Positions 1-6,778 of a DNA stretch of 9,915 nucleotides are shown in pieces. Under the pieces are notes generated by a model that was given only the letters and a program-made list of their open reading frames with translations, was not told the DNA's origin and made no database searches. The position numbers and the translations under genes were made by a program. The number at the start of each line of letters is the position of its first letter. The first letter of the stretch is position 1. This DNA comes from Pseudomonadota bacterium (lineage in GTDB: Bacteria > Pseudomonadota > Alphaproteobacteria > Rhizobiales > Rhizobiaceae), in contig JAFAGL010000085.1 in NCBI GenBank assembly GCA_023422735.1, forward strand, positions 1 through 9,915. Reading direction: 5' to 3'.

Positions 1-1553
1 GTGGTCGCCAGCGCCATGTCGACGGCAAGCTGGAGGAATGCCACCGCCGGATACCAGCGCAGATAAGGGGAAAGGTCGGGACCGCGCGGCTCGCGCATCC
101 AGTCTGGCATGCGATAAAAAGAAGCCATCTCGAAAAAGGTGATCGGATCGCTGGCATATTGAAGATAGGCGAACCGAACCGGACCCCAGGGTGCGGATGC
201 CACATCATAGCCGCCATTCTGGTTGCCGAACCGGATCACCGAGCCGTCGCGAAAGCGCGGCAACCATTCCGGGCTTTCGGGTAGCCGCTCGCGAGTCGCC
301 TGCTGCCATGTCCGGCTTTGAAACGGCGGGCCGCTCCAAAGCGCCCCTTGAAACGGATCGCCGATGACGTCGAACAGATCGACCGACGCATCGGAACTCA
401 ACGCGCCAAGGCTCAGACCATGAAGGTAAAGGCGAGGGCGCGTGTCGCGCGGCAGATTGCGCCAGTGATCGTACACGCGACGGAACAGAAGCTTGGCCGT
501 TTCCGCGCCGTAAGTGGGCTCGACCATCAGGGCCAGCCAGCTAGACAGGTAGGAATACTGGATCGCAACTGTCGCAACGTCGCCGTGATGCAGATATTCC
601 AGCGACATCTGGCTGGCCGGATCAAGCCAGCCGGTTCCCGTCGGCGTGGTGATGACTAGCACGGACCGGTCGAACGCCTTGGTGCGGATCAACTCGTTGT
701 AAGCCAGTTCGACGCGTTCCGGCAGCGTTTCGGCCGAATTCAAACCAACATAAACGCGGATCGGCTCCATCGCTGGCTGCTGCGTGAAATTCTCGATTTG
801 CTCACGGGTGGGGGATGCTGCAACCGCCGCCCGGCCCTGGCGGCCGAGATGGTTCCATCCGATAAGCGACTGGGCGCTTCCCGTTTTCATCGGATCGACG
901 GGCGGGCGAATATCGTCGTCGATCAGCGCATCGAGGCTGCGATAGCTCGAATCGAGCATGCGGATCCCCGACTGAACGAGAACACCGCTGCCAATTGCCC
1001 AAAACAGGGCGCTTGCCAGAACCAGACCGGCCAAAACGGCGACGCGTGGCGGCAGGATCGGCTTCAGCCGACGCGAAACGCTGCGCGAGATATTTCGAAA
1101 CAGTTTTCCCAGCAGGATGAACAACAGCACCACCGGCACCGCGATGCTTGCGACAAGGAGAGGTCTGGCGCTTTCCACCGGCGGAAGATCCATCAAGGTG
1201 CGCACGGAATTCTGCCATTCGGACGCATGCCAAAGGAAAACGCCCGCGATCACAATGCAGATCGCGGCTGCGAGCAGCTTCAAGCCGTAAGCCAGACGCC
1301 CTTCATCGAAAGCGCGCAATTGCAGGAAACGCCACAGCGAGCGCAGCGCCGATCCAATGCCATAGCCGAGCGCAAAAGCAACGCCCGACAGAATTCCCTG
1401 CACCGCCGCTTCGCGGGGCACGAGGCTTGGCGCCAGGGAGGCCGCAAAGAACAGGGTGCCCAGCCACAAACCGGTGCCGCAAAGGGAAGACAGGAACCGG
1501 ACGCCCGTTTCCCTGATAAAAGCGGTGGAGCGCATCGAGAGTTTCCAGGCCAT
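1..1553 (-). CDS. Membrane-anchored alpha/beta-hydrolase family protein (C-terminus outside window)
   Basis: The minus-strand frame stays open from the ATG at 1553 to the window edge, giving 517 residues with no stop. Residues about 20-195 hold several hydrophobic segments (roughly 20-42, 52-70, 90-108, 131-150, 170-195), including the stretch LFFAASLAPSLVPR and a GYGIG turn. This resembles the N-terminal membrane domain of the Abhydrolase_9 family. Residues about 260 onward form the hydrolase domain. It has a nucleophile elbow GLSLGA at 379-384 (candidate Ser381) and a GTGW motif at 306-309. The family consists of membrane-bound putative serine esterases or lipases of unknown substrate. The remaining catalytic residues may lie outside the window. 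The start is uncertain: an in-frame ATG at 1610 would add 19 residues and one at 1535 would remove 6, and none has a strong ribosome binding site. I am confident of the family and unsure of the function. Confidence 0.85.
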   Translation of the reverse strand, partial: MAWKLSMRSTAFIRETGVRFLSSLCGTGLWLGTLFFAASLAPSLVPREAAVQGILSGVAFALGYGIGSALRSLWRFLQLRAFDEGRLAYGLKLLAAAICIVIAGVFLWHASEWQNSVRTLMDLPPVESARPLLVASIAVPVVLLFILLGKLFRNISRSVSRRLKPILPPRVAVLAGLVLASALFWAIGSGVLVQSGIRMLDSSYRSLDALIDDDIRPPVDPMKTGSAQSLIGWNHLGRQGRAAVAASPTREQIENFTQQPAMEPIRVYVGLNSAETLPERVELAYNELIRTKAFDRSVLVITTPTGTGWLDPASQMSLEYLHHGDVATVAIQYSYLSSWLALMVEPTYGAETAKLLFRRVYDHWRNLPRDTRPRLYLHGLSLGALSSDASVDLFDVIGDPFQGALWSGPPFQSRTWQQATRERLPESPEWLPRFRDGSVIRFGNQNGGYDVASAPWGPVRFAYLQYASDPITFFEMASFYRMPDWMREPRGPDLSPYLRWYPAVAFLQLAVDMALAT

Positions 1554-1727
1554 CGAATGTTGAAAGGTGGCAAAGCCTGTTGAAAACCGAATAGTGTTCG
1601 ATCGCCGCATTCAAACAATTCAAGTTCAAGGGATCAAGACCGAGACCCGTGCAACAGGAATGCGACATCGGCTTGCCGGTCAGGAAAGAAATGGAGAATG
1701 AAGAGCGGCCGGATAAACAGGAAAAAC

Positions 1728-1802
<75 letters not shown>

Positions 1803-1858
1803 TGGCCGGCGAATGCGGCTGGCTTCTGCCATAGGTCTTGGCAAAGCGCAAGCGAGGC

Positions 1859-1886
1859 TTGCACTTCCTTGCGGTAGCTATTTAAC
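1859..1886 (+). promoter_or_regulatory. Candidate sigma-70 promoter for the small basic protein
   Basis: TTGCAC at 1859-1864 and TTTAAC at 1881-1886 are separated by 16 bases, a plausible -35/-10 pair for the gene starting at 1938. A 6-bp inverted repeat with a 3-base gap (GCAAGC / GCTTGC, 1848-1862) overlaps the -35 box. This is a motif match by eye only. Confidence 0.35.
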
Positions 1887-1894
1887 AATTTTCG

Positions 1895-1914
1895 TGCCGA
1901 AAGGTGTTTCGGCA
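1895..1914 (+). promoter_or_regulatory. Perfect 8-bp hairpin in the leader before the small basic protein
   Basis: TGCCGAAA at 1895-1902 and TTTCGGCA at 1907-1914 are perfect complements around a GGTG loop. The hairpin ends 23 bases before the ATG at 1938. It has no following T run on either strand, so it is not a typical terminator. If the upstream promoter guess is right, it would lie at the very 5' end of the transcript. A DNA-binding site for a dimeric regulator is equally possible. Confidence 0.5.
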
Positions 1915-1937
1915 ATGGCAAATCAGTGGACAAGCTC

Positions 1938-2111
1938 ATGTCTGACGACAATTTAGCAAAGAAAACCCGGGAAGAACGGCTCTCCGAACAATTGCGTGCG
2001 AATCTGGCGCGGCGCAAGGAACAGATCCGCTCGCGACGCCAGGGCGACGCCGATCTGCGCCGGGAAGGCGTTGCGGTGGAAAGCGCTGATAGCGAAAGAA
2101 AAGAGGATTGA
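1938..2111 (+). CDS. Small basic conserved hypothetical protein, 57 aa
   Basis: The frame from ATG 1938 to TGA 2109-2111 encodes 57 residues with very many charged side chains. Arg and Lys are dense in the region ARRKEQIRSRRQ near residues 25-36, and the tail is acidic (ends in SERKED). There is no signal peptide or membrane segment. The sequence looks helical, like a small nucleic-acid-binding or scaffold protein, but I cannot name a function. I recall short proteins of the type MSDD..KKTREERL..QLRANL..RK as common hypothetical proteins in Rhizobiales. A GTG at 1926 would add four residues. I prefer the ATG because the AGTGGA stretch is suitably spaced as a weak ribosome binding site. It lies 161 bases upstream of murA on the same strand, and co-transcription is possible. 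Confidence 0.75.
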   Translation: MSDDNLAKKTREERLSEQLRANLARRKEQIRSRRQGDADLRREGVAVESADSERKED

Positions 2112-2272
2112 GGCCCGGCAAGCCGATTAAAGACAACCTGCCGCGGAAAAGGCTGATTTCATGCTTCCTTGAAGTGGCCATCTTGATCGTTTACGTGCAC
2201 AACTCAATCTCATTTGCCGTTTGAAACCGTTTTTTACGCGTTTTCGGCCCTATCACGAAAGCCAAGGTTCGC

Positions 2273-3562
2273 ATGGATCGCATCAGACTTGTGGGTGGCA
2301 ATCCGCTCAACGGTATCCTCCCGATATCGGGTGCCAAGAATGCGGCCTTGCCGCTGATGATCGCGTCGCTTCTGACGGATGACACGCTGACGCTGGAAAA
2401 TGTGCCCCATCTGGCCGATGTCGAACAACTGATCCGCATTCTCGGCAATCATGGCGTGGATTATTCTGTCAGCGGCCGTCGTGAAAAGCAGTCGGAGGGA
2501 TATTCCCGCACGATCAGCTTTACCGCCCGCAACATCGTGTCCACGACCGCGCCTTATGAGCTTGTTTCCAAGATGCGCGCGAGCTTCTGGGTGATCGGAC
2601 CGCTTTTGGCGCGCTGCCATGAAGCAAGGGTCTCGCTGCCAGGCGGTTGCGCGATCGGTACGCGGCCGGTCGATTTGTTCATCGATGGATTGCAGGCACT
2701 GGGCGCAAACCTTGATGTCGATGGCGGCTATATCAATGCAAACGCCCCCGGTGGTCTCGTTGGCGCGCGCTACGTCTTTCCGAAGGTTTCTGTCGGCGCG
2801 ACGCATGTGCTGATGATGGCCGCCTCGCTCGCCAAGGGCCAGACGGTGCTGGAAAATGCCGCCCGCGAACCGGAAGTCGTCAATCTCGCCGAATGCCTGA
2901 ACGCGATGGGGGCCAGAATCGCTGGCGCCGGAACATCGACCGTGACGATCGACGGCGTGGAAAGCCTGCATGGTGCACGCCATGCCGTGATCCCCGACCG
3001 AATCGAAACCGGCACCTATGCCATGGCCGTTGCCATGACGGGCGGCGATGTGCTGCTTGAAGGCGCGCATGAGGAATATCTGAAGAACGCGCTCGACACG
3101 CTGCGCGAAACCGGTGCCGAAGTCGTCTCGGAGCCAACCGGCATTCGCATCCGCCGCAATGGCAATGGCATCCTGCCGGTCGATATCACCACCGAGCCGT
3201 TTCCGGGCTTTCCGACCGATCTGCAGGCGCAGTTCATGGGCCTCATGACGATGGCGGCCGGCCGGTCGCGCATTACGGAAACGATTTTCGAGAACCGCTT
3301 CATGCATGTGCAGGAACTGGCGCGGCTTGGCGCCCAGATCACGCTTGCCGGCCAGACGGCCATCGTGGACGGTGTTTCCAAGCTCAAGGGCGCGCCCGTG
3401 ATGGCAACCGATCTGCGCGCTTCCGTTTCCCTCGTGATCGCCGGCCTTGCCGCGGAAGGCGAAACGGTTGTGAACAGGGTTTATCATCTGGATCGCGGTT
3501 TTGAGCGCCTCGAAGAAAAGCTTTCCAACTGCGGCGCGGTGATTGAACGCATTTCGGGCTGA
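2273..3562 (+). CDS. murA: UDP-N-acetylglucosamine 1-carboxyvinyltransferase (MurA)
   Basis: This enzyme transfers enolpyruvate from phosphoenolpyruvate to UDP-N-acetylglucosamine, the first committed cytoplasmic step of peptidoglycan synthesis. The 429 residues match the usual MurA length. The N-terminus has the SGAKNAALP motif around Lys22-Asn23. The active-site loop is PGGCAIGTRPVD with catalytic Cys126, so the enzyme should be fosfomycin-sensitive in principle, unlike Asp-type variants. FPTDLQAQ carries Asp316, the equivalent of the catalytic base Asp305 of E. coli. The C-terminal HLDRGFERLEEKL is the standard end of the family. The ATG at 2273 is preceded by AAGG. It stands apart from the next gene because a palindromic element of about 84 bp lies directly downstream. 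Identification is very secure. Confidence 0.98.
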   Translation: MDRIRLVGGNPLNGILPISGAKNAALPLMIASLLTDDTLTLENVPHLADVEQLIRILGNHGVDYSVSGRREKQSEGYSRTISFTARNIVSTTAPYELVSKMRASFWVIGPLLARCHEARVSLPGGCAIGTRPVDLFIDGLQALGANLDVDGGYINANAPGGLVGARYVFPKVSVGATHVLMMAASLAKGQTVLENAAREPEVVNLAECLNAMGARIAGAGTSTVTIDGVESLHGARHAVIPDRIETGTYAMAVAMTGGDVLLEGAHEEYLKNALDTLRETGAEVVSEPTGIRIRRNGNGILPVDITTEPFPGFPTDLQAQFMGLMTMAAGRSRITETIFENRFMHVQELARLGAQITLAGQTAIVDGVSKLKGAPVMATDLRASVSLVIAGLAAEGETVVNRVYHLDRGFERLEEKLSNCGAVIERISG

Positions 3563-3572
3563 ACCGGGCTGC

Positions 3573-3656
3573 ATCTGACACGTTTTCGACCAGCGGGCAC
3601 GGGGGCGCATTGCTCTCCCGCGCCTGAACGCTTACACGAAAACTGGTTTGTCAGAT
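3573..3656. repeat. Imperfect palindromic element between murA and the DUF2948 gene
   Basis: The outer arms ATCTGACA (3573-3580) and TGTCAGAT (3649-3656) are perfect complements. The next arms GTTTTCG (3582-3588) and CGAAAAC (3637-3643) are also perfect, with one unpaired base on the left and five on the right. The 48-base interior is GC-rich and includes GGCGC/GCGCC (3603-3627 region). The unit starts 11 bases after the murA stop and ends at an in-frame ATG (3655) of the next gene. It has no T run. The form suggests a small palindromic intergenic repeat of the kind known in Brucellaceae and Rhizobium (Bru-RS, RIME). I see only one copy in this window, so family membership is inferred. Confidence 0.55.
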
Positions 3657-3666
3657 GAGATTGCCG

Positions 3667-4098
3667 ATGCTGAAACTTGCTGCGCTAGACGAAGACGATC
3701 TGCAAATCGTTTCCGCACATGTGCAGGACGCCGTCCTGCGCGTCGGCGATATTCGCTACGACAAGGCTGCCGGGCGCGTTCTCATCGAGATGAACCGGTT
3801 TGCCTGGGAAAAGCCGCGCCGCCGGTTCTTCAGCCAAAGCTATGAGCGCCACCGCGCCGTGCTCCATTTCGACGGGGTGACGGCACTGCGGGCGACAGGC
3901 ATTGCACGCGACAAGCCGGACGAGGTGCTGGTGCTGCTTTCGATCCGCTTTCTGACCGGCACGCCGCCGGCAGCCACGATCGAGCTTGTATTTGCAGGCG
4001 ACAATGCGATGCGCCTGGAGGTGGACTTTATTGAAGTGCGGCTGACCGATCTGGGCGCTGCGTGGGAAGCAGGCTCGAAGCCTGCGCATCAGGGGTAG
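3667..4098 (+). CDS. DUF2948 family protein
   Basis: The product is a soluble protein of 143 residues with no signal peptide or membrane segment. It begins LKLAALDEDDLQIVSAHVQDA, which I recognise as the opening of the DUF2948 family found next to hisD in alphaproteobacteria. The mid-section has a basic aromatic patch (FAWEKPRRRFF) followed by alternating hydrophobic strands such as VLVLLSIRFL and ATIELVFAG, consistent with a beta-rich fold. The function is unknown. The stop lies 7 bases before the hisD start, so coupled translation is likely. An in-frame ATG at 3655 would add four residues (MRLP). I prefer 3667 because the recognisable family sequence begins there and the earlier ATG falls within the arm of the palindromic repeat. 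Confidence 0.85.
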   Translation: MLKLAALDEDDLQIVSAHVQDAVLRVGDIRYDKAAGRVLIEMNRFAWEKPRRRFFSQSYERHRAVLHFDGVTALRATGIARDKPDEVLVLLSIRFLTGTPPAATIELVFAGDNAMRLEVDFIEVRLTDLGAAWEAGSKPAHQG

Positions 4099-4105
4099 AA
4101 TTTCC

Positions 4106-5395
4106 GTGGTATTGCGTCTCGTTCAGGCAGATGGTGATTTCGAAACCCGTTTTGCCGCCTTCCTGTCCACCAAGCGGGAAGTCTCGGAAGATGTCGATCG
4201 CGTCGTTCGCGAGATCATTGCCGATATTCGTGCGCGCGGCGACGAAGGGTTGATCGATTACAGCAAGCGCTTCGACCGCACCGACCTGACCGGCAGGTTG
4301 CGCGTGTCGCCCGACGACATTGCGGCTGCCTATGATGCCGCTGACCCGAAGGTCGTGGACGCATTGCGCTTTGCGCGCGAACGCATTGCCAGCCATCACG
4401 CCCGCCAGAAGCCGAAGGATGACCGCTATACGGATGCGGCCGGGGTCGAGCTCGGCTCGCGCTGGACGGCGGTGGAATCGGTCGGGCTTTATGTGCCGGG
4501 CGGAACGGCAAGCTATCCAAGCTCGGTTCTGATGAATGCGGTGCCGGCGGTGGTGGCGGGCGTCGAGCGCATCGCTATGGTCGTGCCGTCGCCGGACGGC
4601 GTGCTCAACCCGCTGGTGCTTGTTGCGGCGGATATTGCGGGTGTGACGGAAATCTACCGGATCGGCGGCGCGCAGGCCGTTGCGGCGCTCGCTTATGGCA
4701 CCGAAACGATCGCGCCGGTGGCAAAGATCGTCGGGCCCGGCAATGCCTATGTCGCGGCCGCCAAGCGGCAGGTTTTCGGCACTGTCGGCATCGACATGAT
4801 CGCCGGGCCTTCGGAAGTGCTGGTCGTGGCCGACCGCGACAACAATCCCGACTGGATCGCAGCGGACCTGCTGGCGCAGGCCGAACATGACGTTTCCGCC
4901 CAGTCCATCCTCATCACCGACGACGCCGCTTTTGCGGAAGGCGTTGCAGAGGCGGTCGAGCGCCAGCTGAAGCTTTTGCCGCGCGGCGAGATCGCGGCTC
5001 GTTCCTGGGCGGATTTCGGCGCCTTGATCGTGGTCGATAGCCTCCAAGCCTCTGTGCCGCTGATCAACCGGATCGCGGCGGAACATCTGGAGCTTGCGGT
5101 CGCTGACCCGGAAGGTTTGCTGGCGAAAGTGCGCAATGCTGGCGCGATCTTCGTCGGCGCGCATACGCCGGAAGTGATCGGCGATTATGTCGGCGGCTCG
5201 AACCATGTTCTGCCAACGGCGCGTTCGGCGCGCTTCTCATCGGGGCTTTCCGTGCTCGATTTCGTGAAGCGGACCTCGATCCTGAAGCTTGGGTCCGACC
5301 AGCTGCGTGAACTGGGACCGGCCGCAATCGCGCTGGCTCAGGCCGAAGGGCTTGATGCCCATGCCCGCTCCGTTTCCATTCGATTAAACGTCTGA
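4106..5395 (+). CDS. hisD: Histidinol dehydrogenase (HisD)
   Basis: This zinc- and NAD-dependent enzyme oxidises L-histidinol in two steps to L-histidine, the end of the histidine pathway. The 429-residue product contains GLYVPGGTASYPSS (127-140) and the family signature IAGPSEVLVVADRDNNPDWIAAD from about 232. The expected zinc ligands are present: Gln258, His261, Asp360 and His419. The catalytic pair Glu326-His327 sits in AAEHLEL and matches the E. coli numbering. It starts with GTG at 4106, preceded by AGGGG at 4091-4095. A TTG at 4112 is a weaker alternative. The gene is not in a his operon here: it sits between DUF2948 and UPF0262 genes with gaps of 7 and 4 bases. Confidence 0.97.
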   Translation: MVLRLVQADGDFETRFAAFLSTKREVSEDVDRVVREIIADIRARGDEGLIDYSKRFDRTDLTGRLRVSPDDIAAAYDAADPKVVDALRFARERIASHHARQKPKDDRYTDAAGVELGSRWTAVESVGLYVPGGTASYPSSVLMNAVPAVVAGVERIAMVVPSPDGVLNPLVLVAADIAGVTEIYRIGGAQAVAALAYGTETIAPVAKIVGPGNAYVAAAKRQVFGTVGIDMIAGPSEVLVVADRDNNPDWIAADLLAQAEHDVSAQSILITDDAAFAEGVAEAVERQLKLLPRGEIAARSWADFGALIVVDSLQASVPLINRIAAEHLELAVADPEGLLAKVRNAGAIFVGAHTPEVIGDYVGGSNHVLPTARSARFSSGLSVLDFVKRTSILKLGSDQLRELGPAAIALAQAEGLDAHARSVSIRLNV

Positions 5396-5399
5396 ACCC

Positions 5400-5879
5400 A
5401 TGGCGACACCCGCGAATTGCCGATTGATCGATGTCGAGCTGGACGACACGATCGGCCGTTCGACGCCGGATGTCGAGCATGAACGCGCGGTCGCGATCTT
5501 CGATCTGATCGAGGAAAACAGTTTCCATCCGCTCGGAGACGAGGCAGGCGGTCCATATCGCTTGAAGCTCTCAGTGGTGGAAAAGAAGCTGATCTTTGCG
5601 GTGACCCGCGATGATGGCGAACAGGTCATCATGTATATCCTGTCGCTCACGCCTTTTCGGCGGATCGTCAAGGATTACTACCTGATTTGCGAAAGCTATT
5701 ATCAGGCGATCCGTTCGTCCACGCCCAGCCAGATCGAAGCGATCGACATGGGGCGCAGGGGACTTCACAACGAAGGCTCGCAAACCCTGATGGATCGTCT
5801 TGCGGGCAAGATCGACGTCGATTTCGACACGGCGCGGCGCTTGTTCACGCTGATCTGCGTTTTGCATTGGCGCGGTTGA
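5400..5879 (+). CDS. UPF0262 family protein
   Basis: The 159-residue product matches my memory of the UPF0262 family of alphaproteobacteria: RLIDVELDDTIGRSTPDVEH near the N-terminus, AVAIFDLIEENSF, then LTPFRRIVKDYYLICESYY and a C-terminal DFDTARRLFTLICVLHWRG. It is soluble, with no signal peptide or membrane helix. The function is unknown, and no catalytic motif is obvious. The start ATG lies only 4 bases after the hisD stop and has no good ribosome binding site of its own, which suggests translational coupling to hisD. The next gene starts 7 bases downstream. Confidence 0.9.
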   Translation: MATPANCRLIDVELDDTIGRSTPDVEHERAVAIFDLIEENSFHPLGDEAGGPYRLKLSVVEKKLIFAVTRDDGEQVIMYILSLTPFRRIVKDYYLICESYYQAIRSSTPSQIEAIDMGRRGLHNEGSQTLMDRLAGKIDVDFDTARRLFTLICVLHWRG

Positions 5880-5886
5880 GAACGAG

Positions 5887-6372
5887 ATGCCGGGTCCGGT
5901 TCCATTGCAAGTCGGCGGTCAGCTGGTATCGCAACCGCCGCATTTGCCACGTTCGATCCTGTTTCTGTGCGGAATGAATGCAGTGCGCTCTCCAATGGCC
6001 GAGCAACTGGCTCGTACCCTGCTTCCACCTTCGATCTTCGTCGCTTCCGCCGGCGTGAGGGCAGGGGAACGCGATCCGTTTGTGGATGCGGTGTTGGTCG
6101 AGAAAGGCTTGACGCTGGCGGATCGACAACCACATACGCTGGATCAGCTTGAAGACGATTTCTTCGACCTCATCATCACCCTGGCACCCGAAGCGCATCA
6201 CCGGGCGCTGGAATTGACCCGCACACTGGCGGTCGAGGTCGAATATTGGCCGACAGCTGATCCAACCACGGCCACCGGCACGCGCACTCAGATCCTCGAT
6301 GCCTATCGAGATGTGCGCGACAGGCTCGAAAAGCGCATCCACGAGCGTTTCAGCCCGAAGCAGGCGCTTTAA
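5887..6372 (+). CDS. Low-molecular-weight protein-tyrosine phosphatase-like protein
   Basis: The 161-residue product has the low-molecular-weight phosphatase / arsenate reductase fold signature. The strand SILFLC leads into the P-loop CGMNAVRS, a C-x5-R-S motif with Cys28, Arg34 and Ser35. A later WPTADPT supplies the candidate general acid Asp125-Pro126. The family removes phosphate from tyrosine residues or reduces arsenate. I see no paired cysteines after the P-loop typical of thioredoxin-coupled ArsC, so a phosphatase role is more likely, but the substrate is unknown. About 20 non-conserved residues precede the first strand, so a later start cannot be excluded. It follows the UPF0262 gene by 7 bases and probably belongs to the hisD transcript. 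Databases may call it an arsenate reductase. Confidence 0.88.
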   Translation: MPGPVPLQVGGQLVSQPPHLPRSILFLCGMNAVRSPMAEQLARTLLPPSIFVASAGVRAGERDPFVDAVLVEKGLTLADRQPHTLDQLEDDFFDLIITLAPEAHHRALELTRTLAVEVEYWPTADPTTATGTRTQILDAYRDVRDRLEKRIHERFSPKQAL

Positions 6373-6374
6373 GT

Positions 6375-6451
6375 CCTGAAAATTACACGTTCACAATGCG
6401 CGCTTCATCATATAGGTGTGGCCCAATAATTTCAGGTCCTTCTCGGGGACC
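6375..6451 (+). promoter_or_regulatory. infA upstream region with inverted repeat and leader hairpin
   Basis: CCTGAAAATTA (6375-6385) and TAATTTCAGG (6427-6436) form a 10-bp inverted repeat with one bulged A. Between them is a possible -10 box TATAGG (6411-6416) with a poor -35 TTCACA (6390-6395, spacing 15). A second hairpin, GGTCC (6435-6439) and GGACC (6447-6451) with a 7-base loop, lies just before the infA ribosome binding site. The two stems share bases 6435-6436. The promoter guess is weak, but the repeats are directly visible. Confidence 0.35.
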
Positions 6452-6466
6452 GCAGAAAGGTTACGA

Positions 6467-6685
6467 ATGGCGAAAGAAGAAGTCCTTGAATTCCCCGGCA
6501 CGGTTACGGAACTGCTGCCTAACGCAATGTTCCGCGTCAAACTCGAAAACGAGCATGAGATCATCGCGCATACTGCGGGTCGCATGCGCAAGAACCGTAT
6601 CCGTGTTTTGACGGGCGACAAGGTTCTCGTTGAAATGACGCCTTACGATCTGACCAAGGGACGCATCACCTATCGCTTCAAATAA
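6467..6685 (+). CDS. infA: Translation initiation factor IF-1
   Basis: The product has 72 residues, the normal IF-1 length, and is a single S1-like OB-fold protein that binds the A site of the 30S subunit during initiation. The sequence is canonical: MAKEEVLEFPGTVTELLPNA, then MFRVKLENEHEIIAHTAGRMRKNRIRV, ending in YDLTKGRITYRFK. The start ATG at 6467 is preceded by AGAAAGG at 6454-6460 with good spacing. The frame is open upstream to 6416, but those codons precede the conserved N-terminus and are leader. A strong hairpin terminator follows 14 bases after the stop, so the gene probably ends its own transcript. Confidence 0.98.
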   Translation: MAKEEVLEFPGTVTELLPNAMFRVKLENEHEIIAHTAGRMRKNRIRVLTGDKVLVEMTPYDLTKGRITYRFK

Positions 6686-6699
6686 GCGACAGGTCATGC

Positions 6700-6718
6700 A
6701 GGCGCACTTGCGCCTTTT
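6700..6718 (+). terminator. Intrinsic terminator after infA
   Basis: AGGCGC (6700-6705) and GCGCCT (6710-6715) pair perfectly around the loop ACTT and are followed by TTT, with a further run of five T at 6723-6727. Position and form are classic for a Rho-independent terminator closing infA before maf. Confidence 0.75.
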
Positions 6719-6778
6719 GCAGTTTTTGCCCAGGCTCTCGATTTCAGCGCCTTTTTTGATTTCAGTCAGGTTCGATCC

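Noticed and set aside
798..1583. Open plus-strand frame opposite the hydrolase gene
   Set aside because: Its translation is dominated by Arg, Gln and Ala without domains, while the minus frame shows membrane segments and continues into a hydrolase domain.
2234..3610. Open minus-strand frame of about 1.38 kb opposite murA
   Set aside because: It mirrors murA almost exactly. Its translation is rich in His, Arg and Gln in the way expected of an antisense shadow in GC-rich DNA, and no family is recognisable.
4028..5206. Open minus-strand frame of about 1.18 kb opposite hisD
   Set aside because: It has shadow-type composition (many His, Arg and Asp) and overlaps a textbook hisD with all catalytic residues.
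6740..6765. Direct repeat GATTTCAG in the infA-maf spacer
   Set aside because: Two 8-base copies in a T-rich spacer are compatible with chance, and no regulator site is known to me that fits.
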